Shown piece after piece: positions 45,640 through 58,061 of a stretch of DNA of 64,000 bases. Every line of letters starts with the position of its first letter. Position 1 is the first letter of the stretch. Both the position numbers and the translations under genes were made by a program. Source of the stretch: Chamaea fasciata (taxonomy: Eukaryota > Chordata > Aves > Passeriformes > Sylviidae); assembly GCA_029207755.1 (NCBI GenBank), contig JARCOQ010000002.1:112579745-112643744 (forward strand), in the 5' to 3' direction. The notes beneath the pieces are model-generated. The model was given only the letters and a program-made list of their open reading frames with translations. It searched no databases and was not told the DNA's origin.

Positions 45640-47604
45640 CTGAAACTCTTTCCCACTTCAAAGAATGAGGAGTTTCCTTGCAGGAATGAAAGGCTTGATA
45701 CTGATAACAAACAAGTCAAACCACAAGTGCTTTGTGTAGCAGGGACCTGCTGCAGGCAGCAGAGATGAAGGGCTCGTTTCCTTGTAGGAGCTGAGGGTGG
45801 CTGGGGAGGTGCACTGGACCATGAACCTTCTGAGCTCAGAGCCTGGCAAACTTCCACCCAGCACCTGGCAGGGGCTGGAGCAGTTTTGGGGAAGCTCCAA
45901 TTACCTGGATCTACAAGCCAAGCCACTCCCTGTCATGTCCCACCTGCCAGCATCATCTCCCTGGACCCTCCCTCAGCAGGGAGTGGGAGAAATGCCAAAA
46001 AAAAGAGCCATTGTGTTGGCTTTTCCTGGTGGGAAAGGAGCCTTGTGTGAAGCCTCATGTTGCCTTGTGCTCTTTCTTCCCTTCCACAACAGCAAAAAAA
46101 TCAGGTGTCCATGCTGAAAAATACAGCCGAGAGCAGAGCTGATGTATAACATGCAGAATTCACCTCTCAGGGAGTGCTTCCAGGCACCGCACTAAACTAA
46201 TGTTGAGATTGTTCTGGGTTTCATTTTCTCCTTGGGAATACCTGAAGTTTAGTATTGTCACAAATGCTGCACCTTGAATCACAGCTCTTCTCTTTGTGCC
46301 TGTGTAAGTCTGTGCAAGTGTGTGAAGGCTGCGAAACACTTCCATCTCTTTAATAACTAAAGCTTCCCTGGCTTAATAAAAGTCCAGCAAATCGTCTGCG
46401 AGGCAGTTAATGTGCTGGGGTATTTGCTTCAAGACAACACTGTGATGATTTGTAAGTGCCAAACTATCTCATCTGAAGGTGCAAATGCAGCAGGTTCTCA
46501 CTATTCTTTGTCGCCCAGGCACATGAAAAAAACCTGCACTTAAATATCTGGTAGTTTTCATATCCTTAAGCAAAAGGTAATAAGGAATAATGGTCCAAAA
46601 AGTGAAAACACTGAGTACTCTGAAACTACTTTTTGCTATTCATGAACTGCTTATTAACTGTGTCTGGACTCTGCAAATCTGTTCAGTGGATAATATAGAT
46701 AAACAATTGTCAATTTACATGTGCAAACTATCTAGTTTGACTTTTTGCCCTCTCTGATATAGTGCTGGTTGTGTGGCTGCAGAGCTGTTCATGGACTGGA
46801 GGATAGATTTTTAGGCAGTGGAATACCAAACAGCAAATATTTGTGCTGCTGCATTGAAAAACTCAATTATGTGCAGGCATTTTGCAGGGAATAGGTATTT
46901 TTCAAGCATTCACATGAATCAAAAAGCTATTCACTGGGATGTTTATGAACTTCAAAGCAGTGGTACATGAACAGAAAAGAGCATAAGAGTGCTTCAGAAT
47001 TCAAAGACACATTCTTAAACATTGCTTGGCAGTGCCAGCCTCAGGCCAAGTGTCAATGCTCTCTCCCTGCTTACTATTTATTATTCTGGTGATATATGCA
47101 CCGAGCATTTGGGATGGCAAAGTGTTCTAAGTTCCTGTTTTGCTTAAAATATTTGTGTCAGCGAGGGGTTATATTCCAGGGAGCTGCTTGGAACTGTAGG
47201 CAGCCAAGAAGGGGAATCAGGGCATTAAATCTCACTGCCACTCTTCATGCGAGACAAAACTTTTTTCCTTATCCTCTCTTCACAAAGGATACCTGGAAGC
47301 TATTTGGCTGGGTGAATGATCATGGGGTTAGGGACAGTGTGGATAAATTTTCATCTGTTGATTGTGGAGGGACTCCAAATGAACTCTGGAGAGGAGTATT
47401 GGGTTGATTTTTGGTTTGTTTACTAAGTTGCACCGACCTGTCTTGGAGAGACAGAGAAGAACAGAAAGTCACTTGGAGCTGGCCACTTACCAAACCAGGT
47501 ATTTCGGACTACAAATGTCATTCCTGCAGCATTGTGTAGCTGTTTGATTTCTAAATTCCCTGCAGATTTATCACCTCATGAGTCTTTGGTGAAGGATGCA
47601 CTGG
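45640..47604. other. Intergenic stretch, no gene seen
   Basis: Noncoding sequence without a recognised repeat. The open frames at 45.8 and 47.1 kb lack splice sites or family resemblance. Confidence 0.6.
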
Positions 47605-47796
47605 AACTGGGGAGGGATATCCCACACAGGAGAGTGGTTCAGTAGTGGAACAGGTGGCATCTGCATCCTGGGAGAATTCCAAGCCCCTTTTGGATGGGGA
47701 CTGGATCAACCTGATCTCACTGTGAAGTTGGCCATGCCCTGAGGAGTGGGGTGCAGCAGAATTCTCATCTAACCTGAATTTTCTGTGACTCCAGGT
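47605..47796 (+). mobile_element. Old CR1 fragment
   Basis: A degenerate CR1 of an old subfamily: TGCATCCTGGGAGAATTCCA, then GGATCAACCTGATCTCACTG, and the 3' end CTAACCTGAATTTTCTGTGA. Confidence 0.55.
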
Positions 47797-49650
47797 GCTG
47801 AGAAAGGTGTCTCCAGGGAAAAAGCAGAGGGAGAAAGGCAGGAGATTAATATCTGTTTCCTCTCTGGGCTGCATGATAGAGTTCCAAAGAGCAAAAATGG
47901 CTGGATTCTCATCTCTGCCCAGTCAGCCTTGCATGGATTCTTTATTCAGCTTTGGTTCTTCTCTTGTGGATTTTATCTCATCTCTAAAGTCATGGGAACC
48001 GAAATTTCATGTTACAATTTGTCTCCTCTTATCAGAGATGCATTGCTTTGTGTGTTCTGTTACCTGCCTTGTCTACAACTTTTTTTTTTTAATGGCATAA
48101 ATATTAGGAAGAGAATTATTGTGTATTTAGATATTACAGTAGGAAATGAAGAGGAAGGTTGAGGGCAGATAACAAGGAAGCCTTTCACTGCAAGACTGCA
48201 AGGGATGTGGCAGCATTAAGTCATTTAAAAAAAGTCTGACCAATTTCTTGAGACTAATACTGTGGGGAAATATCCAAGATTTCTTGTCTGGAAACTACTG
48301 AACTCTTTTGAAGCCCAATTGTAGAGGACAGAGCATATATTCAACTCCAGTCTTTTACATCTCAACAATTTCCACAGTAGCACACCAAGATTACTTTACA
48401 AACAACATTAAACTTTGTATGTGCTAGCCTAAATTCTCAGTTTTCTTATCACAAAGGACTTGGGGATATCTAAAAGCTCAGCAGACTCTTATATCTGCAC
48501 ACACAGGGGGAAAAATTTGGTAATGTTTGTTTCTATTGGAATACAAAATAGGAAAATGAGCAAAAAACTTTCTTTTGTGGGGGTTAGACTACAATTGCTA
48601 GCTTGCAGCTAAAATATATTTAGGGTATTAAAAATACAGAGCTGGCTACATTCTCATGGAAATAAAAGAAGTTATGAGGTGGAAAGTCCGGCTGGGTTCC
48701 TTCAGCCAGGACTGGACAGATACGGGCTGGACTTTCTGTTGCTTCAGTTGCTGGAAAAGTGAAATTCTGAGAGCAGAGCTTTGGTGTGACTCCTAATCCC
48801 CCTGGGGCTGTGCAGAGGGTGTTCAGACCCTCATCCAGTGGGGTTTTCTTTGGGGTGATGACAAGTCAGGACTGTCCTGATCCTGTGCTTCCTCACCTTT
48901 ATAAATTCCCTGCTGTGCCAGGCCAGATGTCACCAGGTGTCTCTGAGAGCTGAAAGGCTGATATTTAGAGTCCTGGGTGGGGTCAACACATAAAGACATA
49001 ATATTCCCTCACAGAGACATTACCACTAAAAAATAAATTACATTTGAGGTAGCGTCATCTCTTACTTTGGCCTTGGATAATGTTATCAACATTTTCAAAA
49101 GGACAGCCTGGAACTCTGTTTTACAAAATATATGCAGCCAATGTTCTTGAGCAGAGAAAGAAATTAATAAATAATTAACCACTTCCATAGATCACAGCAT
49201 GTTCAAAGCAAGGGGGCCTGCTTGAGGAGGACAGTCATAAATTGCAGGGCTGAGGCAGCTGAAAGCTGATGAGAACAGGGCTTGAACTTAGGCTGGGGTA
49301 ACTCTGTGATCTATGGGAGTCCTTCAGCGTGACACTTTCTCCACATTCTTGCCAAGTATGCTGATGGAGTTTCAAGAGGTTACCAGTCATGCATAGTCTA
49401 CAGATATTTGTATTACTGAGCGAATCAGATGTGAGAGATAGCTGTTGTAGTCAGGGAAATGACTAATGAGGAAGGTTACCAGGAACTCTGCATTTTAAAG
49501 CCTTCTCAGTGAAAAATAGTGAGGGAGACAGAGGCTCCTTGCATGCTGATGGGTCTCCCACACCTCAGGCTCTCATTCAAACCATGAAACTTCCTACTAC
49601 ACTGCTTTGTTTGATGAGCACGATGTTGTGTGTATGAGACGAGATTTCAC
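47797..49650. other. Intergenic stretch, no gene seen
   Basis: AT-rich noncoding sequence with nothing recognisable beyond short chance open frames. Confidence 0.6.
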
Positions 49651-49716
49651 ACCTGGAAGCTGAATATTTCATACCTGGAAATGGAATATTTCATACCTGG
49701 AAATGGAATATTTCCC
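49651..49716. repeat. 22-base tandem repeat, three copies
   Basis: Copies of ACCTGGAAATGGAATATTTCAT start at 49651, 49673 and 49695. The second and third are identical except at the last bases. The array lies 44 bases from the end of the adjacent retroviral LTR. Confidence 0.95.
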
Positions 49717-49759
49717 AGCATTTTGATAATGTGCTGTGATTTGCGAAGCAAGATTTTTT

Positions 49760-50022
49760 TGAAGCCTGTTGGATTATACCCTTTTCTGACTCAGAGATGG
49801 GGCAACTGAGAGGGGTTTTAAAAACTTTTATTCTATTTTCAGTCTCATGTGAAGGGTGAGACAATATAAATGTTATAATTCACACCATCGCAATCAGAAG
49901 CCAAACTATTTCCTAATTACAGTACATTATAAGCGTTTCTTGGCCTATCAGCTTTTGCCACACAATGCTGTTAATGCCTTAAAGCCAATCATCTAAAATT
50001 ACCCCTCGTGAGTCCTACTACA
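49760..50022 (-). mobile_element. Probable 3' LTR of an alpharetrovirus-like ERV
   Basis: On the minus strand this 263-base segment starts TGTAGTAGGACTC, 17 bases after the ORF that follows env, and ends CAGGCTTCA. It contains a TATA-like TTTATATT near 49870 and AATAAAAG at 49832-49825, about 65 bases before the end. These are the spacing and order expected of U3-R-U5. The short length and both end sequences resemble alpharetroviral LTRs as I recall them. There is no classical polypurine tract immediately before it. No second copy is present in the window. Confidence 0.6.
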
Positions 50023-50039
50023 ATACATCTTTCATAGCT

Positions 50040-50294
50040 CTACTTCTCCAAAGTATCCAGTCTGGTTTGCAAGGCCATAATTTGAAACTTGTATTCTAGT
50101 TCCATTTCTCTCTCAACAATGTCTGTCCTATTCCACAGCATTTCTAAGTCAGCATTTTTTATCTCAAAGTTTGCATACAGATGCACAAGACTATGTGAGC
50201 CTTCTGTCAGGCTTTGAGAATTCTCTTCAAATCCATTTCCCACATTTTCCCCTCTCTCTTGAACAGAAAAGACTTCTTTGATGGAGTTGTTCAT
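50040..50294 (-). CDS. 84-codon ORF directly after the env stop, same frame
   Basis: It starts at an ATG one codon beyond the env TGA (TGA ACT ATG) and stays in the env frame for 84 codons, stopping 17 bases before the presumed LTR. Its first residues (NNSIKEVF) look like the start of a retroviral Env cytoplasmic tail, so the TGA may be a nonsense mutation. The ORF is longer than the alpharetroviral tails I know of. Its end is charged and partly heptad-like (FQIMALQTRLDTLEK), suggesting a helical or coiled-coil segment. Alternatives are an accessory reading frame or captured sequence. There is no evidence of expression. Confidence 0.4.
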   Translation of the reverse strand: MNNSIKEVFSVQERGENVGNGFEENSQSLTEGSHSLVHLYANFEIKNADLEMLWNRTDIVEREMELEYKFQIMALQTRLDTLEK

Positions 50295-50297
50295 AGT

Positions 50298-50678
50298 TCA
50301 CTGTGCACAATGAAGTACACAAGGCACTATCACTAGTATTATCACTACAACAATCAATGCATACAAACCTGTTTTGAAAAGCTTCTTTAGCCAAGGTGCA
50401 AAGCTCCATCCTTCAAATAAGTCGTCCAACCATGATCCATCGTCTGCTTTAACTTGATTTGCCAAATCTCCCAGTTTTTGAAGTTGTTTGTGGATGGACT
50501 TTGTATGGTCAGACAAGTTCACACAACACGATCCATTTCTGACAGAAGCCCAGTGAGGTGTCAATGTGTTGAGGCAGAAGCTTGTGAAAATTGTGTTGGT
50601 AACAGAAGACAAGGCTGGAGCGGTAAATTTCTCACTGATAGAACCTCCAGAGCAGCAGGGGTATGGCCTGATGTCAGG
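50298..50678 (-). pseudogene. env: Endogenous retrovirus env remnant (transmembrane subunit, alpharetrovirus-like)
   Basis: This open segment encodes the C-terminal half of a retroviral Env transmembrane subunit. Visible features in order are the CCVNLSDHTKSI segment with two potential N-glycosylation sites (NGS and NLS), a helical stretch, a tryptophan-containing membrane-proximal region (GSWLDDLFEGW), and a hydrophobic anchor ending VPCVLHC. The CCxNLSDH pattern and the anchor resemble alpharetroviruses as I recall them. The usual C-X6-CC arrangement is absent: the nearest upstream cysteine is 16 residues before the CC pair, so the region before it seems deleted or altered. The frame closes upstream at 50679-50681. 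It ends in TGA at 50300-50298, right after the anchor. The surface subunit, pol and gag are absent, so this is a broken remnant. Confidence 0.75.
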
Positions 50679-51058
50679 TCAAGGGAGGAACCTGATGTTC
50701 TTGTTATGGCCTGAGGTGGTGAAGTGTCTGTGTTCCTGAAAATGGGAATCCCACTGTCAAACACCCTAAACACAAGAGCTTTCAGTCCCCAGTACTGTGA
50801 TGATGTGCGTGGAGGAGAATTACAGCTCTGATACTAACTTTAATTACATTCAGTTACACAGGAGTTTGTAAATTCAGGCACTTTCCTTCTCCCTGGGATG
50901 TTGACTTCTCCAAGTTCTGGTCTTTCTGACCACCAATGATCTTTCTTATGGAACAACAACATCCCAAATCTTGTAAATGAGATAACCACTGGTAAGAGCT
51001 CAGACAATATATAATCTTGTCCTTGTCACTTGAATGCTTTATCTTTTAGATGAAAAAG

Positions 51059-51256
51059 AGAATCACAGAATTATTTGGGTTGCAAAGGAGCTCAAAGCCC
51101 ATCCAGTGCCAGCCCTGCCATGGGCAGGGACACCTTCCACTGTCCCAGGCTGCTCCAAGCCCCAATGTCCAACCCGGCCTTGGGCACTGCCAGGGATCCA
51201 GGGGCAGCCACAGCAAATCTGGGCACCCTGTGCCAGGGCCTGCCCACCCTCGTGGT
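51059..51256 (-). mobile_element. CR1 fragment
   Basis: An inverted CR1 3' end. On the plus strand: AGAATCACAGAATTATTTGG, then GCCATGGGCAGGGACACCTT, then CCCTGTGCCAGGGCCTGCCC. Confidence 0.9.
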
Positions 51257-52775
51257 AAATAAAATATTGTACATTTTTGTTTTGGTGGTTATATTTTGCA
51301 TAATATAGGGAAAAAAAGGGCAATTTAGTTCTGGTTCCACCTCCGAGCGAGCTGGCAAGGCTGGAATAGTCCCTTTTGTTAAGGTTATTTCCAGTTTGAT
51401 TTTGCAAAGAGGGGAGCACCAGCCTCTGTGTGGAATAAATGTTTGTGTTTGTGCACTGGTTCCTCGTAAAAGTAAGTAATAAGCATCATAAAAAATTCTA
51501 TTTTGACTAACAACCACACATCCTGTGTGCATTTATTTTTTAGCTGTGCCTATTTTATCACAAAAAAAAAAAAGTTACAGCATCCTCTATACACTTCTCT
51601 AAGGGAGCTACATCTAAATTTATTAATTGTTAAAAAGAGTCTAATTATAAATAATTTTCACTTTCTGCTCACGCGCTGACACTTCAGGATGCATTTCTGT
51701 CTGCAATAAAGCAGGAGCAGCCAAACTCTCTCACAGAGTCCATTCATGCTCATGGCCACCGGGTGTCACTATGATATAGATAAAAAGGGGCTCCAGCACG
51801 AGAGGGAAAAAAAAACCCCACAACAAAAACAACAACAAAAAACCCCCAACAAACAAATTCCAGCTCTGCAAAGCTTTTTCTGCCAGAATTTAATAGTCGT
51901 GGCACTCTTGTAAAGCACATTAATCTCTTCAGGTCCGGGATGATGGAGTCTGTAAGGATCAGTTCTGACTCTGGTGGTGCTGGCACTCGTTCAGGACGCC
52001 AAAATCGTGCCAAGGTTGAGTCTCTGATTTTGAACTCGGGGCAGAGCCTGGAGTGTTGGGATGCTCAGTAATTAGGGCACGTGGCAGGCAGGAGATTGCA
52101 TTTGTTTATGAGCATCGTGGGGTTTCTGGTTTTACTGTTTTTCATTATACATTCCTGTGGCCAAAATGTGAGGGAAAAAAAAAACAAACAAAAAACAACC
52201 AAACCCAGCAACTTGCTGCTTCATCTCTCCAGCAGCCCCCTGAATTTATGTCTCTGGAGCTGTAGTGACAGTTCATTGGAATCTTTTGTCCTGGCAATGC
52301 TCACGTTTTCGAGTTTTTCCAGCGTTATTCCAACTTCTCTTTGCCCTGCCTCATCTCTGAGATGGGCCTTGATCTGAAAATGAAGATACAGCTCTGTGAA
52401 AGGCATCAATTCCACGTGGGAACTGTGCAGCTGGGAGAAGGGAGAAGGAAATCATCCCGTGGAATCACTTTCTTTGTTTTTTTTCTTTGATTTTTCTGTT
52501 TCTTTTTCAGCCACCTTGTCCTGTCCTTGGCAAACTGAGCCCCTGAAGGCTCCTGAATTCTGCCCGTGTGTGACAGCAGTGCAATTCAAGGCAACTACTA
52601 CTAAAACCAGCATTTTCAGTAAAATACTATATTTTTTTTTTCTGCATGGGACAAGATTCCTGTTGGCTGTGCCTGGGGTTGGTGGGTGGACGTTTCCTGT
52701 GGGACACAAGAGAACTTTTTTGCCCTCTTTGCCATTCATTTTTTGTTTTTAGGCTTCTCCTAATGACAGGTCATG
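51257..52775. other. Intergenic stretch, no gene seen
   Basis: Noncoding sequence with several A-rich runs (51561 and 51809). No named repeat or gene was recognised. Confidence 0.6.
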
Positions 52776-53305
52776 GTTAGAGGTGGAGATTCTTCACCTC
52801 CTTCACATCAAACTCTGTTTGTAGCAAGGTGGGGTTGGAAAGGACCAGGCAGGTCCATCTTAAACATCTGGAAAACAGCAAAAGATGCAAAACCTTTCAG
52901 ACTTCACCAAAAAAGAACACAGAGACAACTGCCTATCTCCTATCTTTTGGTTTGCAAAGGAGACTTCTCTCTCTGAATGAACTGATGAAAGACTATTTTA
53001 TAAGTGGAAAAACTAACCTAGACTTCCAAGTTTTGTCTTTATACATTGTCTGTGAGAAATAAAAGAAGCTGTTGGGGGAGAGGAGAAGTGTTTTGAAGGT
53101 TTTATTCTGATTCTTATTAGGTTTTTGTTCTCTCTTGTAGTTTTGTTTATAAACTTGTCATTATACTCTTAAGTTTTGGGCTTGTTTTGCTTCTGTCCTG
53201 ATCTTATCTTATAGCAGAAGGAGAATAAGTAATTCTAGTGGATGCTCAAACCCCTCCACTAGTTTTGGGAAACAGAAATTGGTGAACTTGAAACCCCTAC
53301 ACCCC
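52776..53305 (+). mobile_element. LTR-like or ERV-derived repeat
   Basis: The segment from GAGGTGGAGATTCTTCACCT through GAGAAATAAAAGAAGCTG to GGTGAACTTGAAACCCCTAC resembles a bird retroviral LTR or its flank as I recall it, with a polyadenylation-type AATAAAAG at about 53057 and a T-rich U5-like part. The boundaries are approximate and no target duplication was found. Confidence 0.4.
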
Positions 53306-56099
53306 TGATCCTGGGGAAGAGTTCAGGGTGTATCTTCCATCTGCAGCCTGTTAAAGGAAACATTTCCATCTACTCTGCTTTGTGGGGAAGGAGAAAATCC
53401 AGAGGTGTGGTCTGGCTCCCTCCAGATCAGCCTTGGAGTCTGCATCTTCCATAATCCCAACCAGAGCTTGGGGAAATCAAGAGCAGGATGGCTTCTCTTG
53501 TATTGTGCAAACTCTGACATTCATTTTTTGAAATTACCAAGGAGTGTTGTGCAGCAGGCTTTTTTTTTTTTTTTTATGTGCCTCATTATTTATATTTTTT
53601 TTTTTTGGCTGGTGCATTGCTGGCTGCCATACGGCTCAATATAAAAATCTTTATGGGTATCTGCTGTCTCTCATAATACATAAAGTTATGTTAATTAACA
53701 CTAATTAAATCGATCTAAAACATATATGAAACATAGCCCCACAAATTAGGTAATTGAAGTGAGCTGGCCAAGTCCTTAGATTTTTTTGCTAAATGCTGCT
53801 GGTGCCTCATGAAATCACTGATAACACTCTCCTACTCTGCCTGTGCTGTGCAGACATTCCTGTGCACATTTTCGTGTTCCTGAGTTTTCTTATTCACTGG
53901 AGGTGCAGGAACAGGAAGGTAAATGCCTTGTTGACATTCTGAACACAGCTGGAAAAACTAAGTTGCAGCACTGTGGCATTTCTTGCTGCTGCTGTGAACT
54001 TTTGCTCAAGTGTCCTGGCACCAGCGACCAGTTTGGATTCGCAGCCTAAAACTGGCCTGTGGTGTAGCAGATTCAGCAGGGCTGAATTTAAAACCAGAGT
54101 TAGGAAGTAGGAAACAGAAGGCAGGTTTGTTTAGATGGAAAATATCTGTAAACTTTATCGGGATAATGACGAAGCAGAAACTATCACAGGCAAAATGTCT
54201 CTACAAAACAAATTTCAATTTATTGTCATTTAACATAAGACTAATTACTGATTCAGACACTGAGAAAATAAGCAGAGAGAAATGATTAAGCACCTAGGGA
54301 AACACTTTTCTTCCCCTTTCTGAGGATAAGCTTCAGTCCAGCCCCTCTCCTCCTTCTTCCCTCTCTCCACATCCCTTGTCCCTGTGTGCTGCAGCGAGTC
54401 CCCACTGACTCCTTTGGGCAGAGGGAAACTTCTTTTGGCACTTCTTGCCTTCCAGGACTGTGCCTCCAGCCCTGTTCTCAGGAGCATCTTCCACGTGGCC
54501 CTTCCATTCCTCCAAATCTCTCTTTTTCCTTTCTCCTCACAGTTTTCCTTTGGCATCCAAAAAAGGTGCCTTCATCTCCTTTGTCTCCTGCCCTCAGTGC
54601 TTGCCCCCATTTCTTAAATATATCTGAGCCAAGTGCTCCTCTGGCTGGTTGAAATGTTGAGATTTAGGTTGTTTTCCTGTTTCAGAGCTGTCTGGATGTG
54701 GCTGTGATCAGCCCAGGGCAGTTCATGGCCTCCTCCCACACAGGTCACCCCTGCAGTCCTCTGCTACCCAAGTCCTGCCAGTGATGCCCAGTACAAGTAT
54801 TCCCAGTGGGGTGTGAACAATGTTCTCACTTGCTCTCCAGGTCCCTAAAAACCACTGAAAAAGAGCTCTGTCATCCAGAAAGAAATAGCCAATGCAGCAG
54901 TTAAAAACATGAAATGAAGAAAAAGTATAAAATAAGAAAGAAAAAAAAGTGTGGGGTATTGTTTTGTTTTGTCTAAAAGATTTCTCCAGCTTGTTTATTT
55001 TCTCTCAGATTACTTATTTATTTTAAGGAATAAAGTGTTTGCTGACAGAGGCATAAGACCTTTTATAGGCTAAAATAACAGCAATCTGTCTCCTCCTGTA
55101 ACTCTGTGACAGCCACTAAATCAATGACAATAAAGTATCAATGGTTAACGCTGTACAGTTTATTCTGGAAAAAAAAACCAAAAACAAAAACGAAAACAAA
55201 AAAAAAAACCCAGCTGTGAGGGTGGTTATTGTGATCCCATAGTTGTGGACAAAAGGGAGCTCAGTGTAAAACTGGGCACTTGGCATCTCCTTATGCAGAA
55301 AAATGTGATAACTCAACAGGGTTAGATCCAGACCCAGACAAAATGTTGGGGCTCAAGGGCAAAATTCCTGACCTGGGCATTGCTTTCCTGTTTGACCTTG
55401 AGAAATGGCTTCAGTCTTTGATGAAGGCAGGGCTGCTGGTATTTTCCCACTGGTAAAATGAGAATAGCATCAGTTTTTGATCAGTTGTTTGAGGGTGCCT
55501 GATGGAAGGCACTGAGCAGGTATTGATTATAGGAATTCATACTTTTCCCACAGGAATGGGAGGGTCAGCATTGCAGGTGATGTAAAGTAACTTGGTTTTC
55601 TGGTTTAATTGGTATGTGTTGCTTACAGATAAATCCTAGTTTGGAATGAAGTGAAACAGCATTTATTTTCTCGCTAATAGTGTTACTTAGTAGTAAATTT
55701 TAAACTTTGTTGTGTCTCTGAAAATAACAGAAATTGCTAGTTCTGAAAAGAGCTAGAAAGTGCTAGTAAAATATTGCATCTGTTTAGATTGCCTTTTAAA
55801 CAATATTATTTATTAAGAAAGAGACGTGTACATTTTCTGAAACAAGACTGGTGTAAACACAAGATAGAATTTTGCCAACAGTGAAAGGAGAAGTCATGTA
55901 AAAAACCTCCTGAGTTAAAAATCAACAGTGTTGCTTTTTCAGAGGAAGGAGCTAGATTGCAGAATTTGTTTGTGTTCAGAAAAACATTCATAGTGAGGTG
56001 TGGAGTGGTGGGCGATAGGCAGCAGGCCTGGAGCAAGGTCACTCATTAAGATTTGGCTTCATTTGCTGTGGGCAGCTTATAAATGACATAAATATTAAT
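53306..56099. other. Intergenic stretch, no gene seen
   Basis: AT-rich noncoding sequence with T-rich runs near 53561 and 53597 and an A/C-rich run near 55169-55210. No gene or named repeat was recognised. Confidence 0.6.
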
Positions 56100-56290
56100 T
56101 GTAGAACACAGGTGGAACTCCAGAGCTCAGCTAGTCCACTCCCCTGAAGAGGCTCAAACAGACCTTGGTGATTTCTGACACATTTCTCTAACATCCTCTT
56201 AGACCTCCAGTGGTGGAGAGATGGCTGCAGCAGGAATTTCACTGTCCTCCTTCACCAGGCTTTCCAGTACGATGTTTTTCCTAATGTTTT
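56100..56290 (-). mobile_element. Possible old CR1 fragment
   Basis: On the plus strand, GTGGAACTCCAGAGCTCAGC TAGTCCA, TCTTAGACCTCCAGTGGTGG and GTTTTTCCTAATGTTT follow the order of an old inverted CR1. It is highly diverged, so confidence is low. Confidence 0.4.
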
Positions 56291-56991
56291 GTTCTCTCTT
56301 GCTGTGAATCAAACCTTCTCTCCTAGCTACTATTTCCACAAATATTATTTATTATGTTATTCCCTTCCTCTGTATGACAGCTTGCTATCTGAAGAAGGCT
56401 ACCCGGTACATTTTCCTCTGCTTTCAGCTGCATATTCCAGTTCTTTCAATGTTTCCTCCCCTTTGGACTGTCTTCTTTCACTCCACACTTTCCTGGAGTG
56501 CAGTGCCCAGCCCAGCTAGAACAGAAGGATTGATTCATGTCTCATAAACCTTATTTTTGTTTCTGTGTCTCAGTGTGACACTTGCCATTTTCACAACAGT
56601 GTGACACTGCTGACTCACGCTCGGTTTGTCATTGACTGTAACACCTACACCCATCTCTGCAGAGCTGTTACCTAACCTGCTTCTCCCCATAGAGTATTTG
56701 CACTGTCTGCTGAGTGCAGGATATTGCAGTTGCATTTATTGTACTTCATTTCCCCCCCTCCTATTTTGCTAGTTTGCAAACATAATTTTACATTCTGCTC
56801 CCTTGTGCCTCTAGTTTCTTCCAGCTTTATTCCATGGTTGTAGCTATGAATGAGAACACAGAACTGGACTGAATCTAGGTTATGTCTACGTAGACAGCTC
56901 CTCCTGGACTGGGTTTTGCAACTTGCTTGTGTAGATGTTACATCAGACCAAATAAAAATTCTCATTGAAGTCAAAAGAGAGGACACAGCAT

Positions 56992-57325
56992 CACAAAATC
57001 ACAGGATGGTTTGGTTTGACCTCAAAGCTCATCCAGTGTCACCCCCTGCCATGGGCAGGGACATCTTTCACTGTCCCAGGCTTCTCCAAGCGCCAGTGAT
57101 CAACCTGGCCTTGGACACTGCCAGGGATCCAGGGGCAGCCACAGCTTCTCTGGGCACCCTGGGCAAAGGTCTTACCACTCTCACATATAGAATTTTTCGT
57201 AATATCCAGTCTAACCCTACTTCCTTTTTGCTTGAAGCTGTTCTGCCTTGTCCTGTCACTGCAGGCTCTAATAAATAGTCTCTCTCCATATTTCTTGTCT
57301 GCCTCTCCTAAATTCAAAAGACCCT
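56992..57325 (-). mobile_element. CR1 fragment
   Basis: An inverted CR1 3' end. On the plus strand: CACAAAATCACAGGATGGTT, then GCCATGGGCAGGGACATCTT, then CCTTGTCCTGTCACTGCAGG, extending to TTTCTTGTCTGCCTCTCCTA. Confidence 0.9.
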
Positions 57326-58061
57326 GATCCTTTCATAGTTGGAAATGAAGCTGACTTGAAGTAAAAACGTTTGTTCCATTTTTCTAGGGAAGGTTTGATG
57401 CAAAAGGGACATTTATCATTGTGGTTTTGACTGTCTTCTGACAGTCACTTTCCCTTCCTGTTAAATAACAGGAATAACACTCTCCTTGTTCATAGTGAAC
57501 AAAGCTTTTCTCACCCTTTATTAGTGTATTTATGGAATGTTTCTTGTTATCCTCTATGTCTCCTAATTATGGCCTTCTCCTTTATCCTTATGTGCTTATG
57601 TTTTCCTCTTATACTTGTCCTTGGCAACCTGATTTAGTTCCCATCTATTGGGTTCCTCCGACTTCTGTCTGACATCGACGAGCAGCTCATGATATATCTT
57701 AATTGGTCCATTATGCATGGGAGCAGAATGAAGGATAAACAGTTTCAGCTCTTGATAATTTTACCTAAATTGCTGCTGTGCAATGAGGGTCACTCACTCT
57801 GAACCTTTATCATTCATCATTTTGGGAGCTTTGACAAGGTGAATGTCTAGGACTTGTTTTTCTCCCCTCACATTCCCTCTCACTGTAAAAATCATAACCA
57901 ATGCCTATCCAAAAGTTCCTGGGTGTGATTAGAAGTAGGGTGACCTGTGATTTGTTCTGCTGTTCTGGAGAGGTTGGCCTCTGCTAGTGCTCTGTGTCCA
58001 AAGAGGTGCCAAATGTTCTCATCGTTCCACATATCTCAGTGGCTCACAATTTGCAGGCTCT
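57326..58061. other. Intergenic stretch, no gene seen
   Basis: Noncoding sequence between two CR1 fragments. Nothing recognisable. Confidence 0.6.

Noticed and set aside
52825..52860. CR1-like GGTTGGAAAGGACC near 52.83 kb
   Set aside because: Only about 15 bases match and the flanks belong to the LTR-like repeat, so no separate CR1 is called.
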